A stretch of DNA of 64,000 nucleotides from Bolinopsis microptera (taxonomy: Eukaryota > Ctenophora > Tentaculata > Lobata > Bolinopsidae): assembly GCF_026151205.1 (NCBI RefSeq), contig NC_087084.1, positions 15,843,337 through 15,907,336 of the forward strand, read 5' to 3'. Both the position numbers and the translations under genes were made by a program. Of the stretch, positions 32,957 to 45,494 are shown piece after piece. The notes under the pieces are model-generated. The model did no database searches. It was not told the origin of the DNA and was given only the letters and a program-made list of their open reading frames with translations. Each line of letters begins with the position of its first letter. Within the stretch, counting starts at the first letter, position 1.

Positions 32957-35900
32957 TTAGAACTTTTCAGTTCTGTACAAGTTATTGATGTAGTAGAAAT
33001 TATCTCCCTCTCCGTCTCCGATGTAAAATATTTTAGCACCTTCAAGATCTTCCTTAACATCCTGGAAATGGATTGTGTTGAGTGTTGGCATGGTAACTAG
33101 TAAGTCAGTGTTGTCATGGTAACTACCTTACAAGACATATTTATGGCGGCCTAATTTGCGACGACCGAAATTTTGGCGGTCCGAAAATATGGCGAAATTG
33201 AACAAAAACCGTCAAATTTCGGACGTCACAGAAAATAAGGGTATTTTTCATCATTTTTTGTGACAGTAAGCAGTAAGGAAATTTCTGAAATTCGGTAAAA
33301 TCATGTTCAAACTTAGTCTGTATTAAGACTGTAAGACTTTCATGTTAGCACATACATGTATTTTAATGCAAATTTAAACTGTATTGCTTGACATTCAATT
33401 CGTCATTGGTGTGGTGATAATTTGTCCCAAGATGCCAGAATTTATTTATTTATTTTACTTGATATTACTTTTTAGAAACAAAATAAAGCAGTGAAGGCAC
33501 AGTCATTGAAATAAGCTAAAAGATAATGCGACGGATTCTATTACGACGACCGAAATTTTGGCGGTCCGAAAATATGGCGAAATTTTCGGAAAACCGCCAC
33601 ATTTCGTACGTTATAAATATGTCTTGTAAGGTAGTAAGTCAGTGTTGGCATGGTAACTAGTAAGTCAGTGTTGGCATGGTAACTAGTAAGTCTGTGTTGG
33701 CATGGTAACTAGTAAGTCAGTGTTGGCTTGGTAACTAGTAAGTCAGTGTTGGCATGGTAACTAGTAAGTCAGTGTTGGCTTGGTAACTAGTAAGTCAGTG
33801 TTGGCTTGGTAACTAGTAAGTCAGTGTTGGCATGGTAACTAGTAAGTCTGTGTTGGCATGGTAACTAGTAAGTCTGTGTTGGCATGGTAACTAGTAAGTC
33901 AGTGTTGGCATGGTAACTAGTAAGTCAGTGTTGGCATGGTAACTAGTAAGTCAGTGTTGGCATGGTAACTAGTAAGTCTGTGTTGGCATGGTAACTAGTA
34001 AGTCAGTGTTGTCATGGTAACTAGTAAGTCAGTGTTGGCTTGGTAACTAGTAAGTCAGTGTTGGCTTGGTAACTAGTAAGTCAGTGTTGGCTTGGTAACT
34101 AGTAAGTCAGTGTTGGCATGGTAACTAGTAAGTCTGTGTTGGCATGGTAACTAGTAAGTCAGTGTTGTCATGGTAACTAGTAAGTCAGTGTTGGCATGGT
34201 AACTAGTAAGTCAGTGTTGGCACGGTAACTAGTAAGTCAGTGTTGTCATGGTAACTAGTAAGTCAGTGTTGTCATGAATTAGCAATTTTAATTAATAGGG
34301 GACTTTTACTATTTAATTAATAATTAAATACTTACATGGTAAACCATCACGTTCTTCCACTGGGGTAGGATAAATTTGGCGAAGTTGGTGAGTTCTTTCT
34401 TCCATTCCTTCATTGCTCCTCCCTCGACCTTAGCTAAAGCATCTTCATCGCTCAGTTTCTGAAACAAAGGAAGAGTTTTAATATCCCTGCTAAAGCATCT
34501 TCATCGCTTTAATATGGTCAGCCCCCCATACTTTTCATATTTCATAATTGTATTGTGTATGGAGGTGATGTTATTGAGACTTTGGGCGGTCATAAAACTC
34601 GTGTTCTGAAAGTTGTCCTTTGTACTTGTTTCACTGACCTACGCTTTTTAGCAAATTTATACATTTCGGCCCAATTTATATGTTTGTTTGATTTGCAGTA
34701 CATTTGAATATTTGCTATTTTGTAAAAGTTTTAAATCAAATCAGGTTTATCTCCTTAGCAAAACTGATTGAGCGGTCATCAGATCACGTAACATGACAAA
34801 TCAATCAGAAAGTTGATAAGTTTCTCATTGAATTATAACATTTTCAATGGTGGTGAGGCCTGACTGGGTACCTCATAACCTGATATCTAGTAGCTTCGCT
34901 ACAAGTTACGAAGCAGGAGATTAAAAATGGCGGGACACTGCATCCGACATCCTGAGCTACTTGCCAGTGATTTAGTCTTATGGGAACCTACGCACGGTAG
35001 AGCACAGCAAGGCCGACCAAGACAAAGCTACTTGTCTATGTTACTGAAGGAAGTTGGGACAAACTCTAAAGAGGAACTGCGAACCCTGATGCGGGACAGG
35101 GATATATGGAGGGGGTTTTCTGGCGTAGATCGGACTTAGCTCTGACATAGTAGTAGTAGTAGCTATAGTAGGTAATCTTAGTAGCTCTCATATTTCAGGT
35201 GTTATTTGAAAAAACCAAAAACTTACGTAGTCTTTTTCCTGGAGGCCGTCCACGAAGAATTTCTTCCATCTGGTCATGTTGTCCTCATCCGTCAGCCATT
35301 CCTTGAAACCTTTCTTGTTCATGTAGTTACACTCTACCAATTTGAACTGCAATTATTTAAACTTATCTTTCTGATACAATTAGAATTCTTTAAGTAAGAT
35401 TGAACACTTTGTATCGTTAGATGATGGATATGAATAATATAGTAACATTCACTGGATTATATAAATAATATAACTGGTGACAAGGGTGTAACATAGTAAT
35501 AAAGGTGTATCATGGTGAGAAGGGTGTAACATGATATGGTGACAAAGGTGTATCATGGTGACAAAGGTGTAAAAAGTGTGTAGCATGATGACAAAGGTGT
35601 AACATGATGATAAAGGTGTTACATGGTGACAAGTGTGTAACATGATGATAAAGGTGTAACATGATGATAAAGGTGTTACAAGGTGATAAGGGTGTTACAA
35701 GGTGATAAAGGTGTTACCTGGTGAACGAGGTCGATCTTCCTCTCTGAAGTTTCAGTACCAGCCTCCTCACCGTCCTCGGCACTGTAATTAGTGTTATTTA
35801 ATTATCTAGTTTTATTTAATTATCTAGTGTAATGTAATTATAGACTCTTCGAGTGTAATGTAATTATAGACTCTTCGAGTGTAATGAGAAATTAGAGTGT

Positions 35901-38900
35901 AATATGTCTGGAATGCGATGTAACCAAGGAATGTAGAATTTAACTAAATGCAGTATGTATTGTCTAACCTTATAGCTGGACAATGACCATTGAAAAAATA
36001 AAATAAATAAATGCAGTATGCGAGCTCCGACAAAGTTAAAAAATATAAACCTTATTCGCCCGAGATTCGAGAACAGAGGTCACGTACAGAGGTCACGTAC
36101 GAGAACAGAGGTCACGTACGAGAACAGAGGTCACGTACGAGAACAGAGGTCACGTACGAGAACAGAGGTCACGTACGAGAACAGAGGTCACGTACGAGAA
36201 CAGAGGTCACGTGCGAGAACAGAGGTCACGTACGAGAACAGAGGTCACGTACGAGAACAGAGGTCACGTACGAGAACAGAGGTCACGTACAGGAACAGAG
36301 GTCACGTACAGAGGTCACGTACGAGAACAGAGGTCACGTACGAGAACAGAGGTCACGTACGAGATATAATTGTAAACTCTTTATATTACTATAAATCCCT
36401 CCTCAGCTGAACACAATTAAGACATGTTTTTTTCAATACTCATGACCCCCCCTCCCCTTTTTTGAATCGTATGTAACCACAAACTATAGTTACTATGGTT
36501 ACTGTAGTTACTACAAACTATAGTTATATTACTATAGTTACTAGTTACTATGGTTACTGTAGTTATTGTGGTTACTATGGTTACTATGGTTACTACATAC
36601 TATGATATCATTAGTAAGTTTACACCACTGACCTGGGGTTCGATCCGGCTAATACTACATCTTCATTGTTACTGTAGTGGCCCCACTGGAGACAAAAGTT
36701 GGTTAAGTTTATTTAACATTAAAACATTACACAAGATAAGGTTTTTAGGAGTAATTCACCTACAAAGTCTAAGAGGTTATGTATTCAGAGCGCTTACCAG
36801 CACACTGTAATTACACAATAAATCCCAAAATGATCTTGATAAAGGTTCAAATCTTAATTAACATTATCTTCTAAGCAGGACAAAATAAAGTAAAGTAAAG
36901 TTATAATTCGATAGTTGCTACCCAGCTAGGCAAGTAGTTATATCAATAAATTAATTATAATCTCTATTCAGAGATCTTCATATTTTCATTAATATCCCAA
37001 AACAAATAGAGTTCTACCTAAAATATCTAAGCAATGTAGGTGCATTAAGAATCGCACAGTTAAGTAACTATGACCTAATTATGGTAATTAAGGTAACTAT
37101 GATAACAGTGGTAACTATGGTAACAGTGGTAACTCACCTTACATGCCGCCTTCACGATAGCTCCTCCAAAGAGTTCCTCGTAAGCGTAAGCGTCGCTAAA
37201 GTGGTCCTCGCCTGAAGAAAATATATTTGAATTGATGCAAACTTTTGAATAGCGATTAGAGTTGAAACTCGCGACCTCAAGCAAGTCAATCATGTTTTTG
37301 TTTTCATGTTACAGTTTAGATTTTGATCGTGAACAAATTGCAATATGTGTAGAAAGTGAGGGAAATTGACGTGTACATATAAATTATTGTGTCATAAAAA
37401 AAGGAACGATGTATACGTGATCTGAGATACCAATATCTCAATATCAAAAGGATAGTGTCTAGAAACATTCATAGTCCATGGTGGCAGGTATCAAGTTAAA
37501 CGAAGTTACACTGACTGGCAATGTATACGATTGCCGTCTCCCTCTCTCACCCCTGACCGCTATCAGGGTGCTCCTGAGGATTGAGAATCTAATCCTGGTG
37601 CGCATGTAACACATAATAGCCGCATAGTCTTCTCCTCTCTTCTGGGATAGTTTTTCAGCGAGTCTCTTGTGGTATCTTGTGGCTTGTGGACCCCATCCGC
37701 CACTTGTTGAGTATATAAGTGGGGTAAAGGTGCCTTTTTCCACCTGGATGATTCTGTTGTTGTACTTTTTCATTTTCCTCATTTCATACGGCCAGGTAGC
37801 GCAGTTGGTTAGAACGCCTGTCTTACAATCGTTAGGTTGCGAGTTCGCAACCCACTGACTGCCTGGTCGTGGGGTGAGCGTCGTCGACGTTCAGCTAAGG
37901 ATCATGAGTGGTCTATGCAGCCCCCCGGTCTACTCAGCCGAATACTCGAGAAATCGGGTGTGAGGGTTAAATGAGGAGCTGCACATTGCAGCAAAGTCTC
38001 GGACGAAGAAAGTATGGTACACACTACCTTAACCGTCACTGGCCAAAAAGATCCTTCGGCTTCCTGTAATTGGCTGGTTGCACTTGTGTAACATTGTGGC
38101 TGTTGGAATACACCGAAGTAAAATAAGTGTCTAGATAAAAAATGAGCTTTATAGATCTGTTCCATATCTTTTTTGTCATATGTGGGTGAGTTGGGGTGGG
38201 TAACACAGACATCAAAGAATGTTCGTTCAAATGTGCTCCAGAGACCTCGTGAGGATACATCAGGTGCAGCTCTATCAGCATTGGTACCAACAATTTCTTC
38301 ATTATCAAGGGGTATCAATGCTGGCTCAGTCACTACATCTCTGCATACTTCACGCTGCAGCTCTGCATTTAGATCGCGGATGTTGTTGTGTCTCATAGAA
38401 ACATAGCCACCTTTCTTGCATATAAGTGTGTGATTCACATTATTTCTCTCTCCACAAGCACAGTGAAATGGGGTGTTAGGGATCTCCCAACCATAACGCA
38501 AGTACAGAGCATCACGGAACTCAATCTTGTTCAGGGAGTAGCCAAATCTCTTCAATGGAAGTGCAGTAAGCCAACATCCTGAACCTTTCTCTTTGATGAA
38601 CTGGAGAGATCTCTTTAGGTTGGGATCTCTTACACTGTCCTCTATTGATTTGCTAACTGTAAATAAGTGTTTCTCCTTGATTGCCTTGAGACTTTTTATA
38701 GTGTCATTTTGAATTGACATGTTGTAATGTTCAAGGGTGTTTTGCTGGTTGATAATCAGGTCTGTGAGGTCTTTTGTGATGGTGACTGAGGCTGTGAATT
38801 CTCTATTGCAGTTTTCAACTGGGTTGGAGATACCTAGGCCACCATGTCTGACTGGCAATGCAAATATGGAGCGGTCCAAGTCTGATATGTTCTTACCCAA

Positions 38901-40735
38901 GATTGTTGGAATAAAATCTGTTCTGATGCAATCATCCAATGGTTGAAACAAGTGACTTATACCCGGGATGGTCCTCTGAATGAACGTCCACCGGTGACAA
39001 ATTCCCTTAGTATATGCAGTCAAAGCAGCTTGGGGCTCCTCAACAGCAATTGATGACAACAGCTTGATGTCCTTTTTTTTTTTTTTTTTTTTTTTAAAGA
39101 GAGGCTGGGCCTGGTTGGCCCACGAGAGGATAGCATATGGATGCTTTGCCTACCTCTGGGGTATGGCAGTCCTGTGGGAGGATGCCAGCGGAATCAAGAT
39201 GTGTAATCACGGATGATGGTAAGTGTTGTGGGGTGTGTTATAGATAAACGGTTAGGTGGTGGTTGAGTGTGGAAGAGAGGGGCGAAACAAGACGGCGTTA
39301 AAGTAGTCGCTATGTTACACCTGTCTGGTCCAACTCCTCCGGCACCACTAAGCGTTTAGTGTGGTTTGTAAAGTTGACAATGGTGGAGATGTGTTGGTTG
39401 TCGAATATGTCATTGACAGAGAGGTAGTAGTCCCGGAAATATTGACCTCTTATTTGGGCAATAGCCGGGCACTGTCCGAGAAAGTGTGAGACAGTCTCCT
39501 CTCCGTCGCCGCATTTTGGACAAGCACTTGTGTCTGATTTGTGAATGGTGTGTAGGTGTTTGTTGAGGCCACAATGTCCCGTGATGAGGTGCACTGCAGT
39601 TCTGTAATTTTGTCTGTTGTTGCTGAGTGTAGTGTTGAGATTTTTGATGATGTTGATGTTTTTATGTCCAAGTGTCAGTTTAGTGTGTCTGGGACCATTA
39701 GTAATCCATGATTCTTGATTAAGTTTTGTGACTTTGTCGTTGATCAGGCGTTTGATGTAAGATTGTGGAATTGGGCAATTCAAAGTGGATTCACTGGTTG
39801 TGCCATTTTTGGCCAGCTCGTCTGCTTTTTCATTACCCCACAATCCGATGTGTGCTGCTATCCATCTGATCTCTAAGGTGTTAGTGGATCCGAGTGTATT
39901 GAGGGTGTCGTAGCAGTCTCTAGTGGTTCTACTCCTCGTTGAAGGTGAGGATATAGCTTGAATAGAGGAGAGACTGTCTGACCATATGATGATATGTGTG
40001 TTTGTGTAAGTTGATAGATATTTACAAGCTTCGATGATGGCAGTGAGTTCAGTTTGATAAACGGTGCAATAATCAGGAAGCTTGAATGATCTTTCATCTA
40101 GTGTAGTGTTGTTGTTGTCTGTGGTGATAATATAACCAGCCCCGCTACCTGAGTCTGTGCGTGACCCGTCTGTGTAGCAGGTGATGGTTTCACTGGGGAT
40201 GTTGTCGATGGTGTTTTGGAGTGAGCCTCTATATTCAATGTTGTCAGCTCCAGGAGTGGTGACCGTGAAGCGTCGTTCAAGCATCATGGTTGGTATAGAT
40301 AGGTCTCTCTCTGCTTTGGGTGGTATGTTGAGGTCTACCATGAATTGTTTGTTGATAGTGGTGTGAGTTGTGATGGTACCTTTTCTGGGGGCGATAGTTT
40401 CGAGGGTTAGGCTTCCATATGCTTGAAGCCTGGCTGTGCCCTTTGCTGCTTCACCTCTCAGGAAAAGTATGATATCTGGAGTGTTAGTGTCCTGACACCA
40501 TTTATGGACTTTATCTGAGACATATTTGTTCTTAAAAGCTTCGCTGCCAATTGCTGCACCCAAATGGCGTTCTCCTTCAGACTCAATTTTAATATACGTC
40601 ACGTACATTGAATTTGGAGCGCGATCTTAGTTTTAGCACCATCACGTGGCAATCAAAATATCAAGCTACACTTAAATAATATGAGATAATGAATTATAAA
40701 GTCTCACCAGTGCATCTATCGATAAAGACAAGCAT
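32957..40735 (-). CDS. Translationally controlled tumour protein (TCTP) homologue
   Basis: Seven minus-strand exons join in phase to 188 aa plus TAA: 40708-40735, 37138-37211, 36633-36685, 35718-35781, 35227-35346, 34336-34458, 32957-33061. All introns are GT-AG. The N terminus (MLVFIDRCTG, then EDHFSDAYAYEELF) matches the family's opening M-x3-x-D-x3-(G/D)-(D/E)-x-FSDAY pattern. VLAGSNPSAEDGEEAGTE matches the loop with its G-N-x-S-A-E signature. FAKFILPQWKN and IFYIGDGEGD match the K-x-WQF-x-GE region before the C terminus. TCTP is a cytosolic protein linked to translation, growth and calcium binding in animals; usual length is about 170 aa. It is divergent and lacks the usual C-terminal cysteine (it ends RTEKF). 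Intron 1 is 3.5 kb because it hosts nested retroelements. Intron 6 is mostly minisatellite plus a MITE. Confidence 0.8.
33085..34276. repeat. 26-bp minisatellite in TCTP intron 6
   Basis: About 25 copies of AGTAAGTCAGTGTTGGCATG-GTAACT, with TCTG, GGCT and GTCATG variants, run from 33640 to 34276, and one or two copies lie at 33085-33123. The MITE at 33126-33631 splits the array, so the MITE arrived after the repeat existed. Confidence 0.9.
33126..33631. mobile_element. 506-bp MITE with TA target duplication
   Basis: The ends are perfect inverted repeats starting CCTTACAAGACATATTTAT, flanked by TA on both sides (33124-33125 and 33632-33633). TA duplication is typical of Tc1/mariner-type transposition. 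Inside, a block of about 40 bp (GACCGAAATTTTGGCGGTCC and following GAAAATATGGCGAAATT) is present twice in direct orientation. No transposase is encoded, so it would be mobilised in trans. Confidence 0.85.
34909..35170 (+). mobile_element. 5'-truncated non-LTR retrotransposon (RT C-terminal tail)
   Basis: The plus-strand frame 34909-35139 begins RRLKMAGHCIRHPEL and continues LVLWEPTHGRAQQGRPRQSY and EELRTLMRDRDIW to a stop. This RLAGHC-x-RHPEL-x-ASKLVLWEP-x-HG-x-GRP pattern is the familiar C-terminal end of reverse transcriptase ORFs in many invertebrate LINEs. A TAG microsatellite follows at about 35147-35165, like a LINE 3' tail. It lies in TCTP intron 5, antisense to the gene. Confidence 0.7.
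35500..35715. repeat. Degenerate AAGGTGTAACATGRTGA repeat
   Basis: About 11 imperfect units of 17-19 bp lie in TCTP intron 4 and run up to the donor of exon 35718-35781 (GGTGTTAC then CTGG). The last units resemble the donor text. Confidence 0.7.
36068..36365. repeat. 17-bp minisatellite (GAACAGAGGTCACGTAC)
   Basis: About 17 copies lie in TCTP intron 3. Each carries AGAGGTCACGTAC, which contains AGGTCA, the nuclear-receptor half-site, and an ACGT core. Open plus-strand frames here are repeat translation. Confidence 0.85.
37788..38142 (+). mobile_element. tRNA-derived SINE inserted in retroelement A
   Basis: The head at 37790-37868 has a polymerase III A box (TAGCGCAGTTGGTTAGAACG) and a B-box-like GCGAGTTCGCAACC, with TCTTACAA where an anticodon loop would be. 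An unrelated body of about 270 bp follows. It interrupts the element A frame between KAH and MRKMKK. The cloverleaf arms are too mismatched for a working tRNA. No clear target duplication longer than 2 bp is visible. Confidence 0.65.
39073..40487 (-). mobile_element. LINE B with RNase H domain, 5'-truncated, inserted in element A
   Basis: The minus-strand frame runs from 40487 to the stop at 39310. It contains an RNase H domain with its acidic residues (CYTDGSRTDSGSGAGY, QTELTAIIEA, IWSDSLSSIQAI, AAHIGLWGNEKADELAK) and a zinc knuckle (CPKCGDGEETVSHFLGQCP). A 3' UTR of about 200 bp and a poly(A) tail (T run 39073-39105 on the plus strand) follow. TGTCCT flanks both ends (39068-39073 and 40488-40493) as a target duplication. 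The domain order fits RNase-H-bearing LINEs of the I/Jockey type. The RT domain is missing, so it is a dead-on-arrival copy. Confidence 0.8.
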
Positions 40736-41290
40736 GTCGAAGTGTCAGAAATATACTGATAAACTTGTGGTGTCAGTTCAAACAAACGGGGTAAAAGGAC
40801 GAGATCAACTGGCGCAATCGTTGAAGTACGCGCACTAGCGCTCGATTCTAATTTTAATTCTTAAAACCTGGAGTGGTAAATTTAGGAATGCGCGGCGTTC
40901 GGAAAATCTAGTCATAACAATATTATTTTATAAACATAACCAAATAACTAATTTCAAAATCAGACAGTCAAAATTAATCATTAAAGCGTTTTAAAATTAA
41001 TTTTTATGCAATTAGTAGGCAAATTTTGCTTTTAAATATGTAATTACCACTATGTTCAATAGTAAATATTGACCGCGCGCAATCAATGAAAATAAAAGTA
41101 GAAAGTGCGGACTCACGTGCCTAGAATTAATATTTTCAAGTTCTCATTTTTACACGCGTGTACTTTAATACGCAGCTGCTGGTCGCCTCATGTTTGAAGT
41201 TGTTGACTCCATTGAATATTATTATGCTGTTATTCTTATAAGGTATCTTCTGTGCGATGGTTACGTAACCCCTGAGTAGAGTCAGGGCCC
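40736..41290. other. Upstream flank of TCTP, no exon supported
   Basis: AT-rich sequence with a CGCGCGC word near 41074. It holds the expected minus-strand promoter of the TCTP gene but no motif I can defend. I find no upstream kinase exon for the plus-strand gene that ends at 56510. Confidence 0.35.
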
Positions 41291-41390
41291 NNNNNNNNNN
41301 NNNNNNNNNNNNNNNNNNNNNNNNNNNNNNNNNNNNNNNNNNNNNNNNNNNNNNNNNNNNNNNNNNNNNNNNNNNNNNNNNNNNNNNNNN
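41291..41390. other. Assembly gap (100 N)
   Basis: Exactly 100 N immediately before the 56-bp array. Upstream exons of the kinase gene could be missing here, and the real array length is uncertain. Confidence 0.98.
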
Positions 41391-44300
41391 AGTAGACTTC
41401 ATAATTTTCATGTTGGCAGGAAAAACCTTTTCCTTTCTCTCAGGGACTAGTAACTTCATAGAGTTCATTTTTGCAGGTAAACTTTTTTCCTTCTTTTCAG
41501 GGACAAAGTAGACTTCATAGATTTCATGTTGCGGGAAACTATTCCTTTCCCCTCAGGGACTAAATTCATAAGTTCTTTGTTGCAGGTAAACTTTCCTTTC
41601 CCTCTCAGGGACTAGTAGACTTCATAGAGTTCATTTTTTGGAGGTAAACTTTTTCCCTTTCTCTCGGGGACTAGTAAACTTCATAGAGTTCATTTTGGGC
41701 AGGAAACTTATTCCTTTCCCCTCGGGACTAGTAATTTTCATAGAGTTCATGTTGGCAGGTAAACTTTTTCCCCTTTCTCTCAGGGACTAGAGCCCTTTAA
41801 ATTTCCCATGTTCAGGTAAACTATTCCTTTTCTGGGGGACTAGGACTTCATGGGTTTTCAGGGTTGGGGCGGGTAAACAATTTCCTTTTCTCTCGGGGAC
41901 AGTAGACTTCATAGATTTAAAATTTTTGGCAGGTAAACTTTTTCCCCTTTTCTGGGGACTAGTAGACTTCATAGATTTTTCATGTTGCAGGAAAAACTTT
42001 TTCCCTTTTCTCTCAGGGACAAGTAGACTTCATATTTTAAATTTTGGGGCAGGAAAAATTTAATTCCTTTCTCTCAGGGACTAGTAGACTTCATAGGTTC
42101 ATGTTGCAGGAAAAAACTTATTTCCTTTTTCTCTCAGGGACTAGTAAACTTCATAAGTTCAGGGTTGCGGGAAAACCCTTATTCCTTTCTCTCGGGGCCC
42201 TAGTAACTTCATAGAGTTCATTTTGGCGGGAAAACCCAAATTCCCCTTTCCTCGGGGACTATAGCCCTTAAATAGAGTTCATGTGAAAGGTAAACTTATT
42301 CCTTTCTCTCGGGGACTATAACTTCATAGATTTTCATGTTGCGGGGTAAACTTTTCCTTTCTCTCGGGGACTAGTAACTTCATAGATTTTCATGGGGCAG
42401 TAAACTTTTCCCTTTCTCTCAGGGACTAGTTACTTCAAGATTTTCATTTGGGCAGGTAAACTTTTTCCCTTTCTCTCAGGGACTATTTAGATTTCCCTAA
42501 TTTTCATTTTGGCGGGAAAACCCTTTTTCCCCTTTCTCTCAGGGACTATTAGCTTCATAGGTTAAATTTTGGGCAGGAAATTTATTCCTTTCTTTAAAGG
42601 GACTAGTAGACTTCATAAGTTCAGTTGCAGGTAAACTTATTCCTTTCTCTCGGGGAAATAGTAGACTTCATAGATTTTCATTTTGGGCCGGAAAACCCTT
42701 TTTCCTTTTCTCTCAGGGGGGGGGAAAATTTGGGGGGGGGGGGGTTTTTTTGGGGGAAACAAGTAGATTTTCATAGATTCATTTTTTGGCAGGAAAAACT
42801 TTTTTCCTTTTCTTCAGGGACTATTAGCCCTTCATAGAGTTCATGTTCAGTAAACTTTTTTCTTTCCTCTCGGGGGCCAGTAGACTTCATAGAGTTCATG
42901 TTGCAGGTAAATTTATTCCTTTCTCCCCAGGACTATAGATTTCATAGATTTCATTTTGCGGGAAAAAACTATTCCTTTCCTCAGGGACTAGTAACTTCAT
43001 AGATTTTCATGTTGCAGGTAAATTATTCCTTTCTCTCAGGGACAAAGTAAAACTTCATAGATTTCATGTTCCCAGGTAAACATTCCTTTCTCTCAGGGGG
43101 ACTAGTAATTCATAGAGTTAAAATTTTTTGAGGGTAAACTATTCCTTTCTCTCAGGGACTAGTAGACTCATAGAGTTAAATTTTTCAGGTAAACTTTTTC
43201 CCTTTTCCCTCTCAGGACTAGAACTTCATAGATTTCATGGGTTTTCCCCCAAACCCTTTCGGCATTTTGGTTAAATTTACCCCTTTCTCTCGGGGGACTA
43301 GTAGACTTCATAGAGTTTCATTTTTCCCGGGTAAATTTATTCCTTTCTCTCGGGGAAACTAGTAGATTTTCAAGAGTTCATGTTGCGGTAAATTTATTCC
43401 TTTCTCTCAGGGACTGGGTAGATTTTCCTAGAGTTCATGTTGCAGGTAAACTTATTCCTTTCCTCGGGGGACTATAGACTTCATAGAGTTCATTTTGCGG
43501 GTTTAAACATTCCTTTCTCTCAGGGACTAGTAAAACTTCATAGGGGTTCATTTGCAGGTAAATTTTTTTTCCCTTTTTTCTCGGGGGGGGGGAACTAGTA
43601 GACTTCAAGAGTTCATTTTGGGCAGGTAAATTATTCCTTTCTCTCAGGGACTATAGACTTCAAAAAGTTCATGTTCCCAGGTAAACAACCCTTTTCCTCT
43701 CAGGGACAGTAACTTCATAGTTTTTAATTTTGGGGCAGGAAAATTTATTTTTTCTCTCAGGACAGAAGACTTCAAAGAGTTCATGTTCCCAGGTAAACTT
43801 TTTCCCTTTTCTCTCGGGACTAGTAGCTTCATAGAGTTCATGTTGCAGGTAAACTTTTTCCTTTCTCTCAGGGACTAGTAGCCCTTCATAGAGTTCATGT
43901 TGCAGGAAAATTTATTCCTTTCTCTCAGGGACTAGTAACTTCATAGGGGTTTCAGGGGTTGCGGGAAAAAAAAAACTTTTTCCCTTTCTCTCGGGGAACT
44001 AGTAACTTAAATAGAGTTCAGGGTTGCGGGTAAATTTATTCCTTTCTCCCCGGGACTATAGACTTCATAGATTTTAAAGTTGGGGAAAAATTTTTCCCTT
44101 TTTCTCTCAGGGACTAGTAAACTTCATAGAGTTCATTTTTGCAGGAAAAACCTTTTTCCCTTTCTCTAAAGGACTGTAGCCCTTCATAAGTTCATTTTGG
44201 GGCCGGTTAAACTTTTTCCCTTCTCTCAGGGACTATAAAATTCATAGATTTTCATTTCAGGTAAACTTTTCCCTTTCTCTCAGGGACATTAGACTTCATA

Positions 44301-45445
44301 ATTTTCAGGGTTTGCGGGTAAACAAAATTTCCTTTCCCCTTTCGGGGACAAGTGACTTCTAGAGTTCATTTTTCAGGTAAACTTTTTTCCTTTCTCTCGG
44401 GGGACTGGGAGACTTCATAGAGTTCATGGGGGCAGGTAAACTTTTTCCCTTTCCTCAGGGACTAGTAATTTCATAGAGTTCATTTGAAGGAAAACCTTTT
44501 TCCTTTCTCTCGGGGACTAGTAACTTCATAGAGTTCATGGGGGGCGGGTAAACTTATTCCTTTCTCACAGGGATAGTAAACTTCATAATTTTCATTTTGC
44601 AGGTAAACTTTTCCCTTTTTCTCTCAGGGACAAGTAGACTTCAAAAGAGTTAAATTTGGGCAGGTAAACTTATTCCTTTCTCTCAGGACTAGTAGACTTC
44701 AAAATTTTTCCTGTTCGGGAAAAATTTATTCCTTTCTCTCAGGGCCTAGTAGCTTCATATTTTTTCAGGGGAAGGAAAAACTATTCCTTTTCTCTCAGGG
44801 ACTAGTAGCCCTTCAAAGAGTTCAGGGTTCCCAGGAAATTTATTCCTTTCTCCCCCAGGGACTAAAAGATTTCATAGAGTTCATTTTGGGAAAGGAAAAA
44901 TTTTTTCCTTTCCCCTTCGGGGACTAGTAACTTCATAAAATTTTTTTTCATGTTGCAGGTAAACTTTTTCCCTTTTCTTCAGGGACTAGTAACTTCATAA
45001 GTTAAAATTTTTCAGGTAAACTTATTCCTTTCTCTCAGGACTGTAGACTTCATGAGTTCATTTTTGAAAGGAAAAACTTATTCCTTTTTTCCCCAGGGAC
45101 TAGTAGATTTCATGATTCATGTTGCAGGAAAACTTTTTCCCCTTTCTCTCGGGGCCTAGTAGACTTCAAAAGTTCATTTTTGCGGGGTAAACATTCCTTT
45201 CTCTCAGGGACTAGAAAGGACTTCATAGAGTTCATTTTGGGCATTTAAATTTAAACCCCTTTCTCTCGGGGACAAGTAGATTTCATAGAGTTCATGTTGA
45301 AGGAAAACAATTCCTTTCCCCTAAAGGGGACTAGTGGGGACTTCAAAGATTTCATTTTGCGGGAAAAAAATTTATTCCTTTCTCTCGGGGCCCAAGTAGA
45401 CTTCATAGGTTCAGGGTGGCAGGAAATTTATTCCTTTCTCTCAGG

Positions 45446-45494
<49 letters not shown>

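Larger units (their letters stand above)
37450..40608 (-). mobile_element. Retroelement A, truncated and twice interrupted
   Basis: The minus-strand coding remnant is in three pieces: 40494-40608 (ERHLGAAIGSEAFKNKYV), 38143-39072 (EPQAALTAYTKGICHRWTF; LPVRHGGLGISNP; a zinc-binding C-x-C-x8-H-x3-C around FHCACGERNNVNHTLICKKG; then RAAPDVSSRGLW and RTFFDVCVTHP) and 37459-37787 (KYNNRIIQVEKGTFTPLIYS). Joined across the insertions the order is continuous and matches a retroelement polymerase C terminus with a cysteine-histidine cluster and an endonuclease-like domain found in many aquatic invertebrates. It is 5'-truncated near 40608 and lies in TCTP intron 1 in the same orientation as the gene. 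Confidence 0.65.

Noticed and set aside
37790-37868. Functional tRNA gene with TAC in the anticodon position
   Set aside because: Arms are mismatched and a long non-tRNA body follows, with insertion in a retroelement; a tRNA-derived SINE explains it better.
37902-38142. C-terminal end of the 385-codon minus-strand frame after KAH
   Set aside because: This part is read-through into the SINE; the true retroelement sequence resumes at 37787.
41136-41468. 110-codon minus-strand frame
   Set aside because: It runs through the N gap and into the antisense of the 56-bp array.
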